Positions 1 through 11,562 of a stretch of DNA of 64,000 nucleotides are shown here, piece by piece. The stretch is from Gyromitra esculenta (lineage: Eukaryota > Ascomycota > Pezizomycetes > Pezizales > Discinaceae). A program made the translations under genes and the position numbers. Within the stretch, counting starts at the first letter, position 1. Every line of letters starts with the position of its first letter. The stretch lies in assembly GCA_038503075.1 (NCBI GenBank), contig JBCAML010000002.1, positions 1,612,001 to 1,676,000 of the forward strand. Reading direction: 5' to 3'. Below the pieces are notes generated by a model. That model did not search any database. It saw nothing but the letters and a program-made list of their open reading frames with translations, and was not told the origin of the DNA.

Positions 1-104
1 CAACGATTTCTGAGCCCCAACTCTATTCCCCGCAGGAAAATTATCTCTAAGCAACTGAGAGGCCATACGATATATCACAAGGAAGGAAGAAAAATACGTC
101 AGCC

Positions 105-1116
105 ATGCCATCTGCACTTATTCTCGTAGCTAATGGATCTGAGGAAATCGAGTTTGTCACTGTCTATGACGGTAAGATGATTATTCTCACTCCATGATCC
201 TGAAATGAGCTAATCTCGTTGCATACAGTGCTTGTGAGGGCTGGGTTTCAGGTTCGATCCGTAGGCGTCAAGCTAGGCGAGAAGCAATATGCTACGTATG
301 CAACTCTGAAATTAGATTCCTGCTTACCAGAAGAGTTGACATTTTGGGGTCAACGAACAGCTTATCAAGGGGCGTCAAAATCATCCCAGATGAGAAAGAG
401 CTGGACCATAGTTTTGAAACGGTATGTAAAAACAATCCGATTTGCTTATTGCCGTTCGAACCAAACTAAAATTGTAGAATGTAGCCAGATATTCTCGTTC
501 TTCCTGGCGGCGGACCTGGGTCAAAGACATTCTCGGAAGATAAAGTTACTCTCGATTTTATAAATCACTGTCGAAACAATGATGTATGGGTGGCATGTGT
601 ATGTGCAGCTACTATGTACGTATAAAACTATCTTTTATCGGTATAATAAGTTATCAGGCTAATAGGTTGGTTTTTCAAGTGCTCTTGTGGCGGCAACTCC
701 CTCGGACGGGAGAAAGGTGAAGGTTACGAGTCACCCTAGTGTTAAGGACGCTATAGTGGCGAAAGGATGGGTGTATTCAGACGAAATGGTTGTTGTTGAT
801 GGGAATGTGATTACTTCACGCGGGTGGGTTCTATCTAACTATGCTTATCTTTGGAAGCGTTTTTCTATGCAAGGTTTCGGGAAATATCGGTATGGATGGC
901 TAATACGATCTTGGCTGTGCTGGTTTTCTCACCTACAGACCGGGTACTACACTTTTGTGGGCGCTGACGATCGTTGAATTACTTTGTGGGAAGGAAAAAA
1001 GAGATGTAAGTTGAATTTCACCCCATTGTCTTTTTCTCAATTAGCAATGTAGATCGATAGTACTAAGAATATTGTAGGAAGTTGAGGACCCAATGATCAC
1101 CGCCAAACTTTTGTAA
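105..1116 (+). CDS. DJ-1/PfpI (ThiJ) family protein
   Basis: Seven exons give a 191-residue protein, the usual DJ-1 length: 105-171, 229-295, 361-421, 485-615, 680-823, 939-1005, 1078-1116. The N-terminus carries NGSEEIEF, with E16 matching the conserved glutamate beside the DJ-1 nucleophile. PDILVLPGGGPGSKTF is the glycine-rich strand-loop, and C105 in VACVCAAT sits at the reactive cysteine position (human Cys106). VTSHPSVKD and ITSRGPGTT are further family signatures. The start is the first ATG in frame with the conserved ALILVANGSEE strand. DJ-1 proteins are oxidative-stress proteins with proposed glyoxalase/deglycase or chaperone roles, usually cytosolic. The fourth intron has an alternative acceptor at 665, but 679 keeps the phase and the CAAT-IALVAA alignment. 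The exact substrate cannot be told from the sequence. Confidence 0.9.
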
Positions 1117-1221
1117 GTGATTAGATTATATACATACATGTATATATAGCAGGTTTTGTCGGACATTCTCATCTCGAATATCAAATCAACACTAAATTTT
1201 ATTCCGAACACGGTTATTATA

Positions 1222-1362
1222 GTATTTCGCGGTTAAGCCTCAAGGCCTACTGCCGAAAGGAGACAGAGAAGTCCGCATGAAAAGTTAGATTCCCGGCATT
1301 TAACTAATAACGAGAGTCAGTGTCCACTTTACATTAGGCCTTGAGGCCTAATCGCGAAATAC
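1222..1362. mobile_element. MITE-like element with TA target duplication
   Basis: The ends form a near-perfect inverted repeat of about 28 bp. The left arm starts GTATTTCGCGGTTAAGCC; the right arm, read in reverse complement, starts GTATTTCGCGATTAGGCC. Both continue TCAAGGCCTA, with only two mismatches. A TA dinucleotide flanks each end (1220-1221 and 1363-1364), as expected for Tc1/mariner-type insertion. The 141-bp length leaves no coding capacity, so this would be a non-autonomous copy. I saw no second copy in the window. Confidence 0.7.
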
Positions 1363-4300
1363 TACGCGACGGCTACCTGCTCAAGTATAATCATTAATTA
1401 TCACTCGGAATAATTACACTAGAGCCAACATCGGATTTTCAGAGGGGGCTAATGACACAACCCAAACGATAACTACCTACCTCGGAAACGGTTTGGGCCA
1501 TGTTTCGAGGTTGTTTTTTGCTTTCCTGGGCCAATTTCGTGCAAGGTAGTAGGAGATCGAACCGCACTTACTCAGTGCCCTATTCCGAGGGATGATGTGT
1601 TCCAATTCATCTGAATGGACTTATCCGAGCTAGTTCGTTATTCTATAATGCTAGAACTGGAAATTAGGCTACAGCCTCCTCGGTGGCAAATACCTTAGAC
1701 GGCGTTTTAATGCGTTAACTGCTGCGCCACAAAGCCCGCAAACACCATCCATCATCCACATTGATACGCACATTCTACACAAGATAACACTCAATCCCCT
1801 TACTCGGTGGAGCCTTGCTGCTTGTGATCAGAACCGCACTCAAGAAAGGATAAGATATCCTTGTTTATGGAACATGCTTCGGTTATAGCTAAAACTTCCT
1901 GGGAGCTGGTCATGGACACAATAAGTTATCGTACGCGCATTAAACTCATCAGCCTTAAATTTTCCACCAAGCTACGCAATATTCAAGCCTTTGCGAATAG
2001 TAGGCTGTGATGGCTGTGATGGTGGCCATCATCGCTTTTGGATAGGGTGGTCTCTCTTATGGACCTATTTGTAGGTCGCAATTAATTGATCGCAAGTTTG
2101 TAAGCGAGCTTCGGATACTCGATACTTTCTTGTTAGAGCACTGAGGAAGTGCTCAACCGAGAGTTCTATAGATATTTGAGAACTAAGATAGCCCCTCGAT
2201 CGCGAGATCTACGCTGCGCCGTACAACTTAGATGAAGCCCCAAGTCCCAAGGCGGATCCAAACCCTTAGGCCACGTTCTCGGATTGCACTAGAAAGGGGG
2301 AGCGCGAAACGCACACTGTTCGAAGAATGTAGAAACTTTATATAAAAGCCTTGCGGTATGAGCTGGGCCAGGGTTTTAGTAGGGCGGCACTTTTTCACCG
2401 GGTCGTACAGCTGCATGCACAAGGTAGTTAACGTCTAATTAAGGACTCCAGGAAGGAGTTAACTCAATTAACTCAGCCGTGTTCGAGAGCCATATTGAAG
2501 CGGTTCAGCTGATATTTGTCTAAAGGGTCGTATTTCAGCTGGTACACTCCATTTTATAGCACTTGCCGTAGAAAGTGGGGCATAACTGCAGAGAAATGCA
2601 CATGCACATGTCCAAAATAGTAACCCGCTATATTGGATTAAAAATCAGAGATAGCAACATACCCGATAACTCGGAAGTAGCATAGGTAGACGTACACTGG
2701 TCATACCTGAAGAGGAACATACAGACTTTAAGATTTATTTTTCTTGAGAAGTTTAGAGTAAATGGTGCTGTGGGCTGAACTGGGAAGCAGATATTAAATG
2801 AGGACGAGATACTCGATCTGGGCGCTTTTGCTGAAAGGTTACTACATGTAGAAACAGACCGGGAGTACCATCACCTCCGGGTTGAATGTACCTAATGAAT
2901 AAACAACAACTAACAAACGGAAAAAGACCAGGAGCGCTATCTACCGAGTGATATATGGTGATTTTTATAATATATATATGCGCTGGTTAGTGATGAATAT
3001 CAAAGCCTATGGACTGGAAGTAGTACGTCTAGCTGTTGCAAAAGTTTACTTACGGAAGTGTGATTTATTTAGGTATTCATCTAACATATCGAGTTTTAAA
3101 GTAAAAGGGCACGGAAGTTTTTGTGTAGGGCAACGTCGACGGATCACTTCCAGAGAAGTATAGGTAGCGATGAAGGAAATTTAACAATAAACAATTGCAT
3201 TATTGGAAAAGTTGCCAACCGCTGCCATAATGCTAACCTATAAACTCATTAATGCCTACTTATGAAGGCAATGGCCAAGCAAAAACAATATCTTCGCGGG
3301 GAACTAGAACAAAAGCAACAATAGCACAAAAAGTTTGTAAAACCATGATGGAACACTGGATAAACGCCATTATGATATCACTTATTACTCTTCATTGAGT
3401 ATCTCTTACTGGTATATCTAGCGTTATACACTAGGTGAAATCCACCTTCGTGGCACAATAATGTGGAACCCCGGAACGGAAAGATAGTTCGCCTCAATCC
3501 CGATGAAAAACAGGCATCCGTTTCATACATGTATTCTCTTCATCCTGCATGGGAATATCACACTAATTGAACAGCGATCGAATACTTCTCGTGCATCCGA
3601 ACCTCCATTACCTACCACCAAACGATAAATTTATTTTTTGGGGCCTGAGCGTTCATGCTCACACGCGTGGCCTCCACTAAAAAAGACCAATCGCCTTCAG
3701 AGCTTTATGAACACACATTGGACCTGAAGATTATCCATATTCGCTGCTACTTATCGTTATTTTTTCTGTTTCATCCCACTAACTTCTCACATGTAGGGAT
3801 AATATAACTCTAAGTTCCAGAAAACCGATGCTTTCTCTTGATTGAGTGAGTGGCAGCTATGGGGCCATTTGTGGGACTGGCTATGTGTGTCGATGGTCTC
3901 TAAATGGCTTCCGGCTAGCTACATGCTGACCTAGCGTTCGCTCAATAGTGTATCCTTAATTAATTTATCAAGTGAATCACCTATAGTGGAAGACTACATG
4001 TACTAAGTGAGTCACCATTGAACATATCTAAATATCTAGAAGTGCATTGATTACCTACTGTTGTAAGTATTACCTGTTTTCCTTCCACCTTGCAGTATTT
4101 CTACTAACATCTTGTTTTTTTTCAGAATCATTGGACACGAAGAACCAAAACTCTTGCACTACGTAGGAATTCTATTGGGCTGCAACTAGCCCCCCCGCCA
4201 AAACAACCCACGAATAGAGTTCAGAGAATTGAGCACAATTCTAAGAAGAACCAGATGGCTTTTTCTTTTCTTATTTCCTACTTTGTCCTAATTCTTGGCT

Positions 4301-4781
4301 AGAATATCATTCTCGTCATAGATTCGCTGTGATACAATAAAGCCGGTAATGATTGGCAAATATTTTTAATATCACGAGTGCATAAATACTTACGCCCAAC
4401 TAAAGTAACACGTGGACAAGTCCAGAAATCAATTCTTTCTATTGACCGAGAACGTGGTTTTGCACGTTAAGAACACATCTGTACAACCTTGTGCGCAGAA
4501 TATGAGACAGTTGATCCAGAGCAAGGCAAAATGCACGCTGGTCGTGAAATACCCAATGGCAGTAGACGACCAACCCCGAAGCAGTAAAAACTAAAGGATA
4601 TAAAACGACATCCCCGCACAACCCTTCTTCAATGCGATGTTGCTTTCAAGGATTACTATAAATACCTGACTCAAAGAAAGAAAAAAAGAAAAAAGAAAAA
4701 GAGGCGTAAAGCAAGAGCGGTGGCTGAGGTTAGTGAATATTATTGCTAAATGAGTATCGTATTTGGCCTCAGAGGCTTTTT

Positions 4782-4821
4782 AATGTCGCCTTTGCCATTT
4801 GAATGTCGCCTTTGCCATTTG
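4782..4821. repeat. 20-bp tandem direct repeat, two copies
   Basis: The unit AATGTCGCCTTTGCCATTTG occurs twice in immediate succession with no mismatch, in gene-free DNA. It is probably replication slippage; no function is evident. Confidence 0.85.
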
Positions 4822-7794
4822 CCGTCACCTAGTACTCAAAAAGCGTATATACCATTTTATGCAGCGTGCGCTCTACTAGCAACGTTGAGGCACGAGTAGT
4901 AGCTCCTTTGCGGTTCTTCCCGAGAAAGAAGATGCGGCTCAAACCGGGAGATCGCCAAATCTATAAACCCAAACTCAACCACATATCCCGGCCTCTCATC
5001 AGGATATACACCACAACCAGGAATTAGCCCGTAATTTTTTGTTGTTCTTATCGTTATGAAATGGTAATTAAAGTTCTGAGGGCAAATAAAGAGAGAATCG
5101 AGTGAGGGCATAGGCGTGGGGTATATTCAGAGGAACGGGAGCAACAACAGGCACAAGAGATACATGTAGTAACCATTTTTAGCCTCCTGCGAAAATAGAT
5201 AAACAAGCATGTACTACCTGTAGATTTTGATAGTGATTCTGCATGGTTTAAAACAAAAAATAAGGAAATGCAAAGAGACGTGACTTGCAACCGACTAATA
5301 TAATATCGTGGGAAATGAGGGGGCTATCTCCAAAGGCTTACTACTGCTGTTTTCATCCCGTACTTGTTTATTTCGATGAAGATGATATACCCTTGCAATT
5401 ATGTCTTCCCTACATGCGTTTCGAGCTAGTTGAAATAAACGGGTCCAGAACTTGGACCTCGCATCAGCACATGCAGGTACCCTTAGAAGTGTTTTTTTTT
5501 CATTTGGCCCATCATCTCGAATGTTTCGTTCAGGGCTACATGTAGGCATGTATGTGCCGAGTAATCTCGATCAGTGACCTTTGATAACGGCAGTGAAATA
5601 AACACCTAGCACGGTACGGGGATTGGTCGATGACTGGCTGCTTCGTCCCAAACCGGGGACGGTATTTGCTCCGACCCGTCTAGGGAAAGCGAATGAACCC
5701 CTATTGATTGCTGACAGTAAGACAGAGGTACGTGCTCTTGGCGCAGTTACATATATGTAGGTTGTTATGTATCGGGAGCGAATATTCACGCAAATCGACC
5801 GGCTTCGGAACATCCGACCCTGCCCACCTGAATGTCCGTGCGCGCCAGTCCAGATATCTCGGCTATCTGGTTCTCTGCAGGCTTGAGCTCTCCTGTAGAA
5901 CAAAAACGCAATTCCCAGAGAATCTGTCGCTGCTGGCGGCAAAGGGGTGGCCGAGACATGATGGCTTGTCCAAGAGTCTCACCACAGGTCCATCCAACAC
6001 CCCGACTAAACACGAAAATGTCGCGTCAGATAAACGCCCTTTCTGGCACAGGCCTGGAGTCGTGCAGCAGCGAACAACGAATACTTCTTGGTTATCTTCG
6101 TACACTCTCCGATGAGCGTTTGCCTGCACGTTCAGCTTTCCATTTACAGATCGACATTCTGTGATTGCTCATAGATAAATACAACAGCAACTGATTCAAA
6201 TTTAGTCAAAGCACAACGTTCGCTCCATAGCACAATCTACTTCTTCCGTGATTCCCCGAAGAGCACAGTGCCTTTAGAAGCGTTCGCCTAGCTAGTAGCG
6301 CTGCATACTTGCCATGTTATCTCGAAAATTGCCAGTTCCAGATCTATACACAGAGCACACCATTGGTAAAAAGAAAAGAAGGATGCTAATCATTCAGATT
6401 CCTCGTTATGGAAGGTGCCTGATGAAAACTTCGTGGGGCTCAGATTTTAAGTTTTCAGGGTACACGAAAACACCTGATCTGGGAACGGGACCACGATTGA
6501 ACTTCATAAGCGTATGACCTCCTCTCCTCAATTCCCACCATCCTATCTCACTCTGACAAACCCAAAAGCCTCAAGGACGGTAGAGACGAAGCTGCCCCCG
6601 ACGGACACTTCTCTACGATAACAGAGCCCCACAAAGCATCCGCTACCACCGCAGCATTTCAACGTCACTGAGATGATCTTATAAACGCATTCGTAACCTC
6701 ACTACTCTCCAGCAAGCCAGTGTACCCCGCTACCGAGAGATTGGTTCTGCCCTCGTGGTACGTGGGGAAGTGTGAATTTCCAGCCGTATTTTTCCATTGT
6801 GAGCTAAACCCGACCGAGACATATTCGCTGGATACCTCTAGTCTCGCTAACTGGCGTGATTGATGTGGTTTGATGTCTCTTCTACGGGTTAATGGTACTA
6901 TTATGTGTAGAGTTAATAGGGAGACAAAAGAACGATATCTCCAAGAAAAGCTGCCAGTGTCTGGGCTGTGTCCTACGCTAAGATAATCATAACTTATAAA
7001 TACCTAACACCTTCATCAGTGTATGGGGATCCTTGTACTGGAACTACGATTAGCTCATGTATTTTGTGTTGTCCAAGGTCGGAGATTGAGGCTGGCTGTT
7101 TTGAGCACTATTCAATAGCTGACGTCCAGATTTGGTTTCCCCTGAGCAGCAACCTGAAGTCAATGATCGCCCCCAACGACCTTCGAGTGATAGAATATGA
7201 TTTTCTTCCCCAACCACTAGCATCGGAGCCCTTATAATATAGGCCGAAGAGCCTATAACAACAACTACATATATTACAATAAGGTAACTAGCTACCGTGG
7301 TAATAGGGACCGATGTACTGTAGCGGATTTGCCGGTGTGTGGTTTATTCCTTGCCAAGCCTTTTTCCCATGCCAGATCATGACGCAAAATGAAATATTTC
7401 GGGTTGGAAGAGGTGGGGCTGCGCTTTGTTTTCTTTTGTCCACAAGCTTTACGCTAACGACCGTTTCGAGATTTAATTTCTCTTGATATACCTTGTAGCG
7501 TGGACATCGAGTGGGATTTTTGGCCACATTCCGTCAGGGATGCCGCTGAAAGCCACAGTTCTGATAATCGGACACGATGAAATGCGGATCATTACCCTCT
7601 ATAAACAGAGGCAACCTTTATCCATGCTATTACGCTACAGCAGCAGGTGGTGGCTTCCCCCAGACTTCTGAGAAGTGCCGCAATCCTTCTTAATTATAGG
7701 GAGAGTGGAGAAGTAATACCAGGATGCTTGGAGTTGGCAAATGATCCCCATAAGATTTATGGCTTATTATTCCGATACTTTATTTTGGTAAAAG

Positions 7795-7932
7795 TTAAGT
7801 AGAGCAGTGGAGGGTATAACGAGGCTTGGCTCACAAATTAAATATTTCGCCACCCAATGGAGATCAATTTGTTAGCCAAGCCTGTCAAGCCTCGTTATAC
7901 CCTCTGCCTCGCGATCCCCTCCACTGCTTTAA
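7795..7932. mobile_element. Inverted-repeat element flanked by TTAA
   Basis: The left arm (7803-7839) reads AGCAGTGGAGGG-TATAACGAGGCTTG-GCT and the right arm (7866-7928) is its reverse complement, but with two extra pieces (about 16 and 9 bp). Both arms end in AGCAGTGG at the outside and AATT at the inside. TTAA lies on both sides (7795-7798 and 7929-7932), although four extra bases separate it from the left arm. This resembles a degenerate non-autonomous DNA transposon; the TTAA target suggests a piggyBac-like insertion but is not decisive. Confidence 0.5.
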
Positions 7933-10900
7933 GCAACTATATTGCCTTGAACCTATATTATTATTGGTCTTCTTCATCGTTCAGCCGTTTCTAGTAGTGC
8001 TCACACCGCTAAATTGCGCCATTCGCACACATATAGAAATATGTACGACAAATAGTGGGCGAGTTTTCGACAGAGCTGTTATACACTTGAAGCTATAACT
8101 CTTTGCCTGTTGCCTGCAGACGCCAACGCAAGCGGGCATTCAGCCGAAAAATCGAATCTAAGCGAAAAGCGGCTCTTGCCATCTGGTTCCTGCAGGAAGG
8201 AGGAACCACCGCCGTCGATCTGGTGGACATATGACGTCTGGAATAATTTAGAAAATACCTTTCTCGGTTAAAACTTACGGAAGAACTCAAGTTTTGGCAA
8301 CAACCTTTTGTTTTTAATTACACATCGCATTTAGTATTAAGTGCTCTGCTAGTGTCTGGGGTATGACGTCGCTTAATTTCGCGAAAATTCCCGGTTTTTT
8401 ATTTCCCCGTTGATCTGATATCTGAGTTGGAATTCTGCATCTGAGCTTAAGGTGTTCTACACGATGAATTAGAACGTGGTGATACGTTACTCTAGGATGG
8501 GCTAGCGGTTATGATCCGAAAACCTTGGATACGCGTTGAGTGTTGGCGGAAGTGTCGGTTATTGTGATCGGCAAACTCTATCTTTTGGGGCCAATTATCA
8601 ATTGCTAAAACCGTTTGACAGCTTGCCAAATTAGTTGTACTATGTGAGTTTCTAGCAGCTCACCCATAAGATTGAAGATGTGCATTCCCAGGAACAATGT
8701 CGATGGAAGTGATTTCCGTGGTGACTGTGAACCGCGGTCAAGGGGAGTGATTGGTGATCCATGCTTGTGGGTCCAGTGGGTTCTTTCTCTCCTAGCGCGC
8801 AGCCCATGTGCAGGATATGCCACAGTGACACGATAGGGATGCGAACGCGCGGACTTATCGCGGATAGAAGATAGAGAAACGGAAGAGCGTGCACCCGATC
8901 ACCGTGAATGCTGGGAAAGGATCATCTAAATTTAGGTAGGGTTGACACGAGGTGATAAAAGATTGGTATGTATATGGAGTCGTCCCCCCTGAGCACTTGA
9001 GATGTTTTTTTTGCAGGCCCTCGCTTTGCTAGTTGGTATGCTGCCAGAGGACTAATTCGAAAGGGGTTGGACATAATTTTATTAATACTTGGGCTCAAGA
9101 GCATTACAGTGCTGATGATGACCCAGGAAGTAGGAAGGATCTAACGATAGTTCATCAAATTTGCGGTGATGTCGCACGATTAACGTCCGGATGGTGATTC
9201 ATTCAAATGACAGGGATGAGGTTGGTAAACGGTCGGGCGTGGGATGGTCCGTCCTAACTTTATGGGTCGACTCTGGTGACGGAAATTCGAGGAGTGCATG
9301 AAGCAGAAACCGGTATCTCCTGCCACCTTGTCGTTTATGTGCCCTGATTACAGTAAACTCGTTGCTGGATCCCAGCCTGGATGATTCTACAATGAGATCT
9401 GGAATGGAGTACATGGGGCTTGATACTTGAGGCTTGGGGGGGGGATGGGAGAGACTATAACGAAGGGGAGGCTGTGTCTCTTTGAGCCCTAGGGTATGAG
9501 CTGTTCCCAAGAAGTAAGCGAGACAGTAGCTAATGTACCTGATCCTTACTAAACACTTGCGTGGCTTGCAGGCATTCCTTACAGATGACGTCTTCCTTTT
9601 TTTTTTCTTTCAATTCCACGGATGTCAGACTTTTCATAATTCGTCCAGCGCATAGTTTTTGCTTGGTATTACTCCCTGCGCCTTACCGTTAAAATTTGTT
9701 TTGGATATTTTGTTTTGCTTTTCTATTCGCGTTAGTATTGTACTTGAATGGGAGCAAAGATTGAAGAGGATATGTAATGATATTGGCAGAAAAGAATGTG
9801 GGGAGGCGGGTCGGAGAGACATTGAATGATCGTAAATAGTAGCCCTATCTGTCTTTCGTGAGAAGCGATGATTGGGCGTGTATCATCGGGGGTGGTGGTC
9901 GAAGTACTTTGCCTGTGTGCGCCGGAGAGCAGGAATCAGCAAGAGATAACGGGGGGAATTGGGTTGTGATGGGGGGCTTATGGCTCGAGAACTTTTCATC
10001 CAGTACATGCCCAATCTGTGGCCGTGCCCACCCAGAAGCGTACAGCGCCCAACCATACAAGGACGACATGCACCCGTCTAATCTTTGGGTGTCGCAGATG
10101 GTTACTAGGCAGCTACACAAACAAGCATAGGTATCCAGGTCTGAATCTCTGACCCGCAGCAGCAGGCCCGAAGCCGGCTTAGAACGGAGGGGTCCCATCA
10201 ACAAGTTAAGTTAGTCCATCAGTTGCTAGATACGTACGCTGTACAAAGTCCGCAAATACTGCCTGAAAAAGATAACTGTTCTCGCGCGTTTGATAAATTT
10301 TGGGTTATAAAGAAGGATACGAACACGGCGAGGAGGTGGATTAGTATACAGTACTATGTCACACCTACATCCATCCATTATGGATCCTCTGCGAGCTAAA
10401 CAACTGACTGATATGTTTGCCTTCCCTGCCCCTTTTGTTTGACATTTACATGTACATGTATTTATTTGCTGGAGGTTGAGGATCTGGAGAAAGGCACGCA
10501 TGGGATGAATCAAGGGACCTAAATTCTGGGGAAGAGTCAAAGTGAGGTAGGTGGGTTTGGAAAAGGTAGAAGTGGCGGGCGGAATTGAGTTAGATAGGGC
10601 TGGGGGGTATATATGTGAACTAGGCCATCATACCTGCCTGCCCTATCATCTATCGCACATTCGCAGTTTTGTGTCGCGCTCCGCTCGTAACGGCACGGAA
10701 ACTGCGCCCAGCTTGGATTGAGGGAAGTGGAAAGAGGAAAGACCACCAGCGACAGTGCCAGGAGCGAGAGGAAGGGAAGAGAGAAAAAAAAAGAGACTTC
10801 CAGTTCCTGGCAGCCATGTATTATTATTAGCTCCCCGCTTGCTAGTTCTCCCTTTTCTCGATCCTTTTATCCACCGATTCGCGCATTTGGTTTCTCGTTC

Positions 10901-11173
10901 TCTCCGCGCTGTTTTCAACATCGCGAGCTGCCCTCTTCAGCCTCTCCCCCTCCCTCCCTCCCTCCCTCTCATCCCCCTCCCTTGCCCTCTTCATCCTCTC
11001 TCTATCCCTTTCCCTACTCCTCTTAAGCCACCCCACACCCAACCAACAGCACGCCATCAAGAGGAGCAATCTTCAATCTCGCCGGATCGTGGACTTACAC
11101 TGCGGTTTCTCTCCGGATTCCTGCTGACCCATTTTCAGTCCGGCGGCGTATCAATACTGAGACGATCACCCAC

Positions 11174-11181
11174 AACCCTAG
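11174..11181 (+). promoter_or_regulatory. Telobox-like motif AACCCTAG
   Basis: This motif lies about 390 bp upstream of the start codon at 11563, within the pyrimidine-rich leader/promoter. Similar telomere-repeat-like words occur upstream of RPB8, SUB2, the NIMA kinase, SEN1 and RPL9 in this window. In yeasts, Tbf1/Teb1-type factors bind such sites; that role here is inference. Confidence 0.35.
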
Positions 11182-11562
11182 CAAGGTCAGGTAGTTTGGT
11201 TCCGCCACTTTCAGCACGCTACCCTCGCTCTTCTTTCTCTATTCACTCGTTCCTGGCACCCACGGTATTAGCCTTGATTTTCAATCTTATTTCGAAACAA
11301 CCACTCGTTCACTTTGCATTTCTCCACCCGAACTATTTGGTTATATTTTGCACAAGGGCATCTCAAGGGACCGACATTCGTTTTCGCCAGCGTATAACAC
11401 CTGAACTTTGAGAAAAACACAAACAGCAGCGTCCACGATAGCTCAACCCCCCCCCAATTAAACCAAGGCCTCCCACCACAACTCCCCCATTATTCGAGGA
11501 AACACACCACCAAATACCTATCTGCCGTGACGCGATAGACCCTTTTTCCTCCGTCTTCAACT

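Larger units (their letters stand above)
1117..11562. other. Gene-poor stretch, about 10.4 kb
   Basis: I see no recognisable gene here. Open frames are short, overlap on both strands and show no family motif. Contents include two inverted-repeat elements (1222-1362 and 7795-7932), a 20-bp tandem duplication (4782-4821), a tRNA-like A-box/B-box stretch (1550-1745) and several TACATGTA palindromes (2843, 3995, 5161, 5537, 10447). A GC-richer island at about 5570-6165 is open in several frames on both strands but matches nothing I know. From about 10750 onward the DNA becomes strongly pyrimidine-rich and probably forms the promoter and 5' leader of the gene starting at 11563. Confidence 0.6.

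Noticed and set aside
10755..11411. 218-codon open frame upstream of the PanE-like gene
   Set aside because: Low-complexity Pro/Leu/Ser composition from a pyrimidine-rich leader; no domain.
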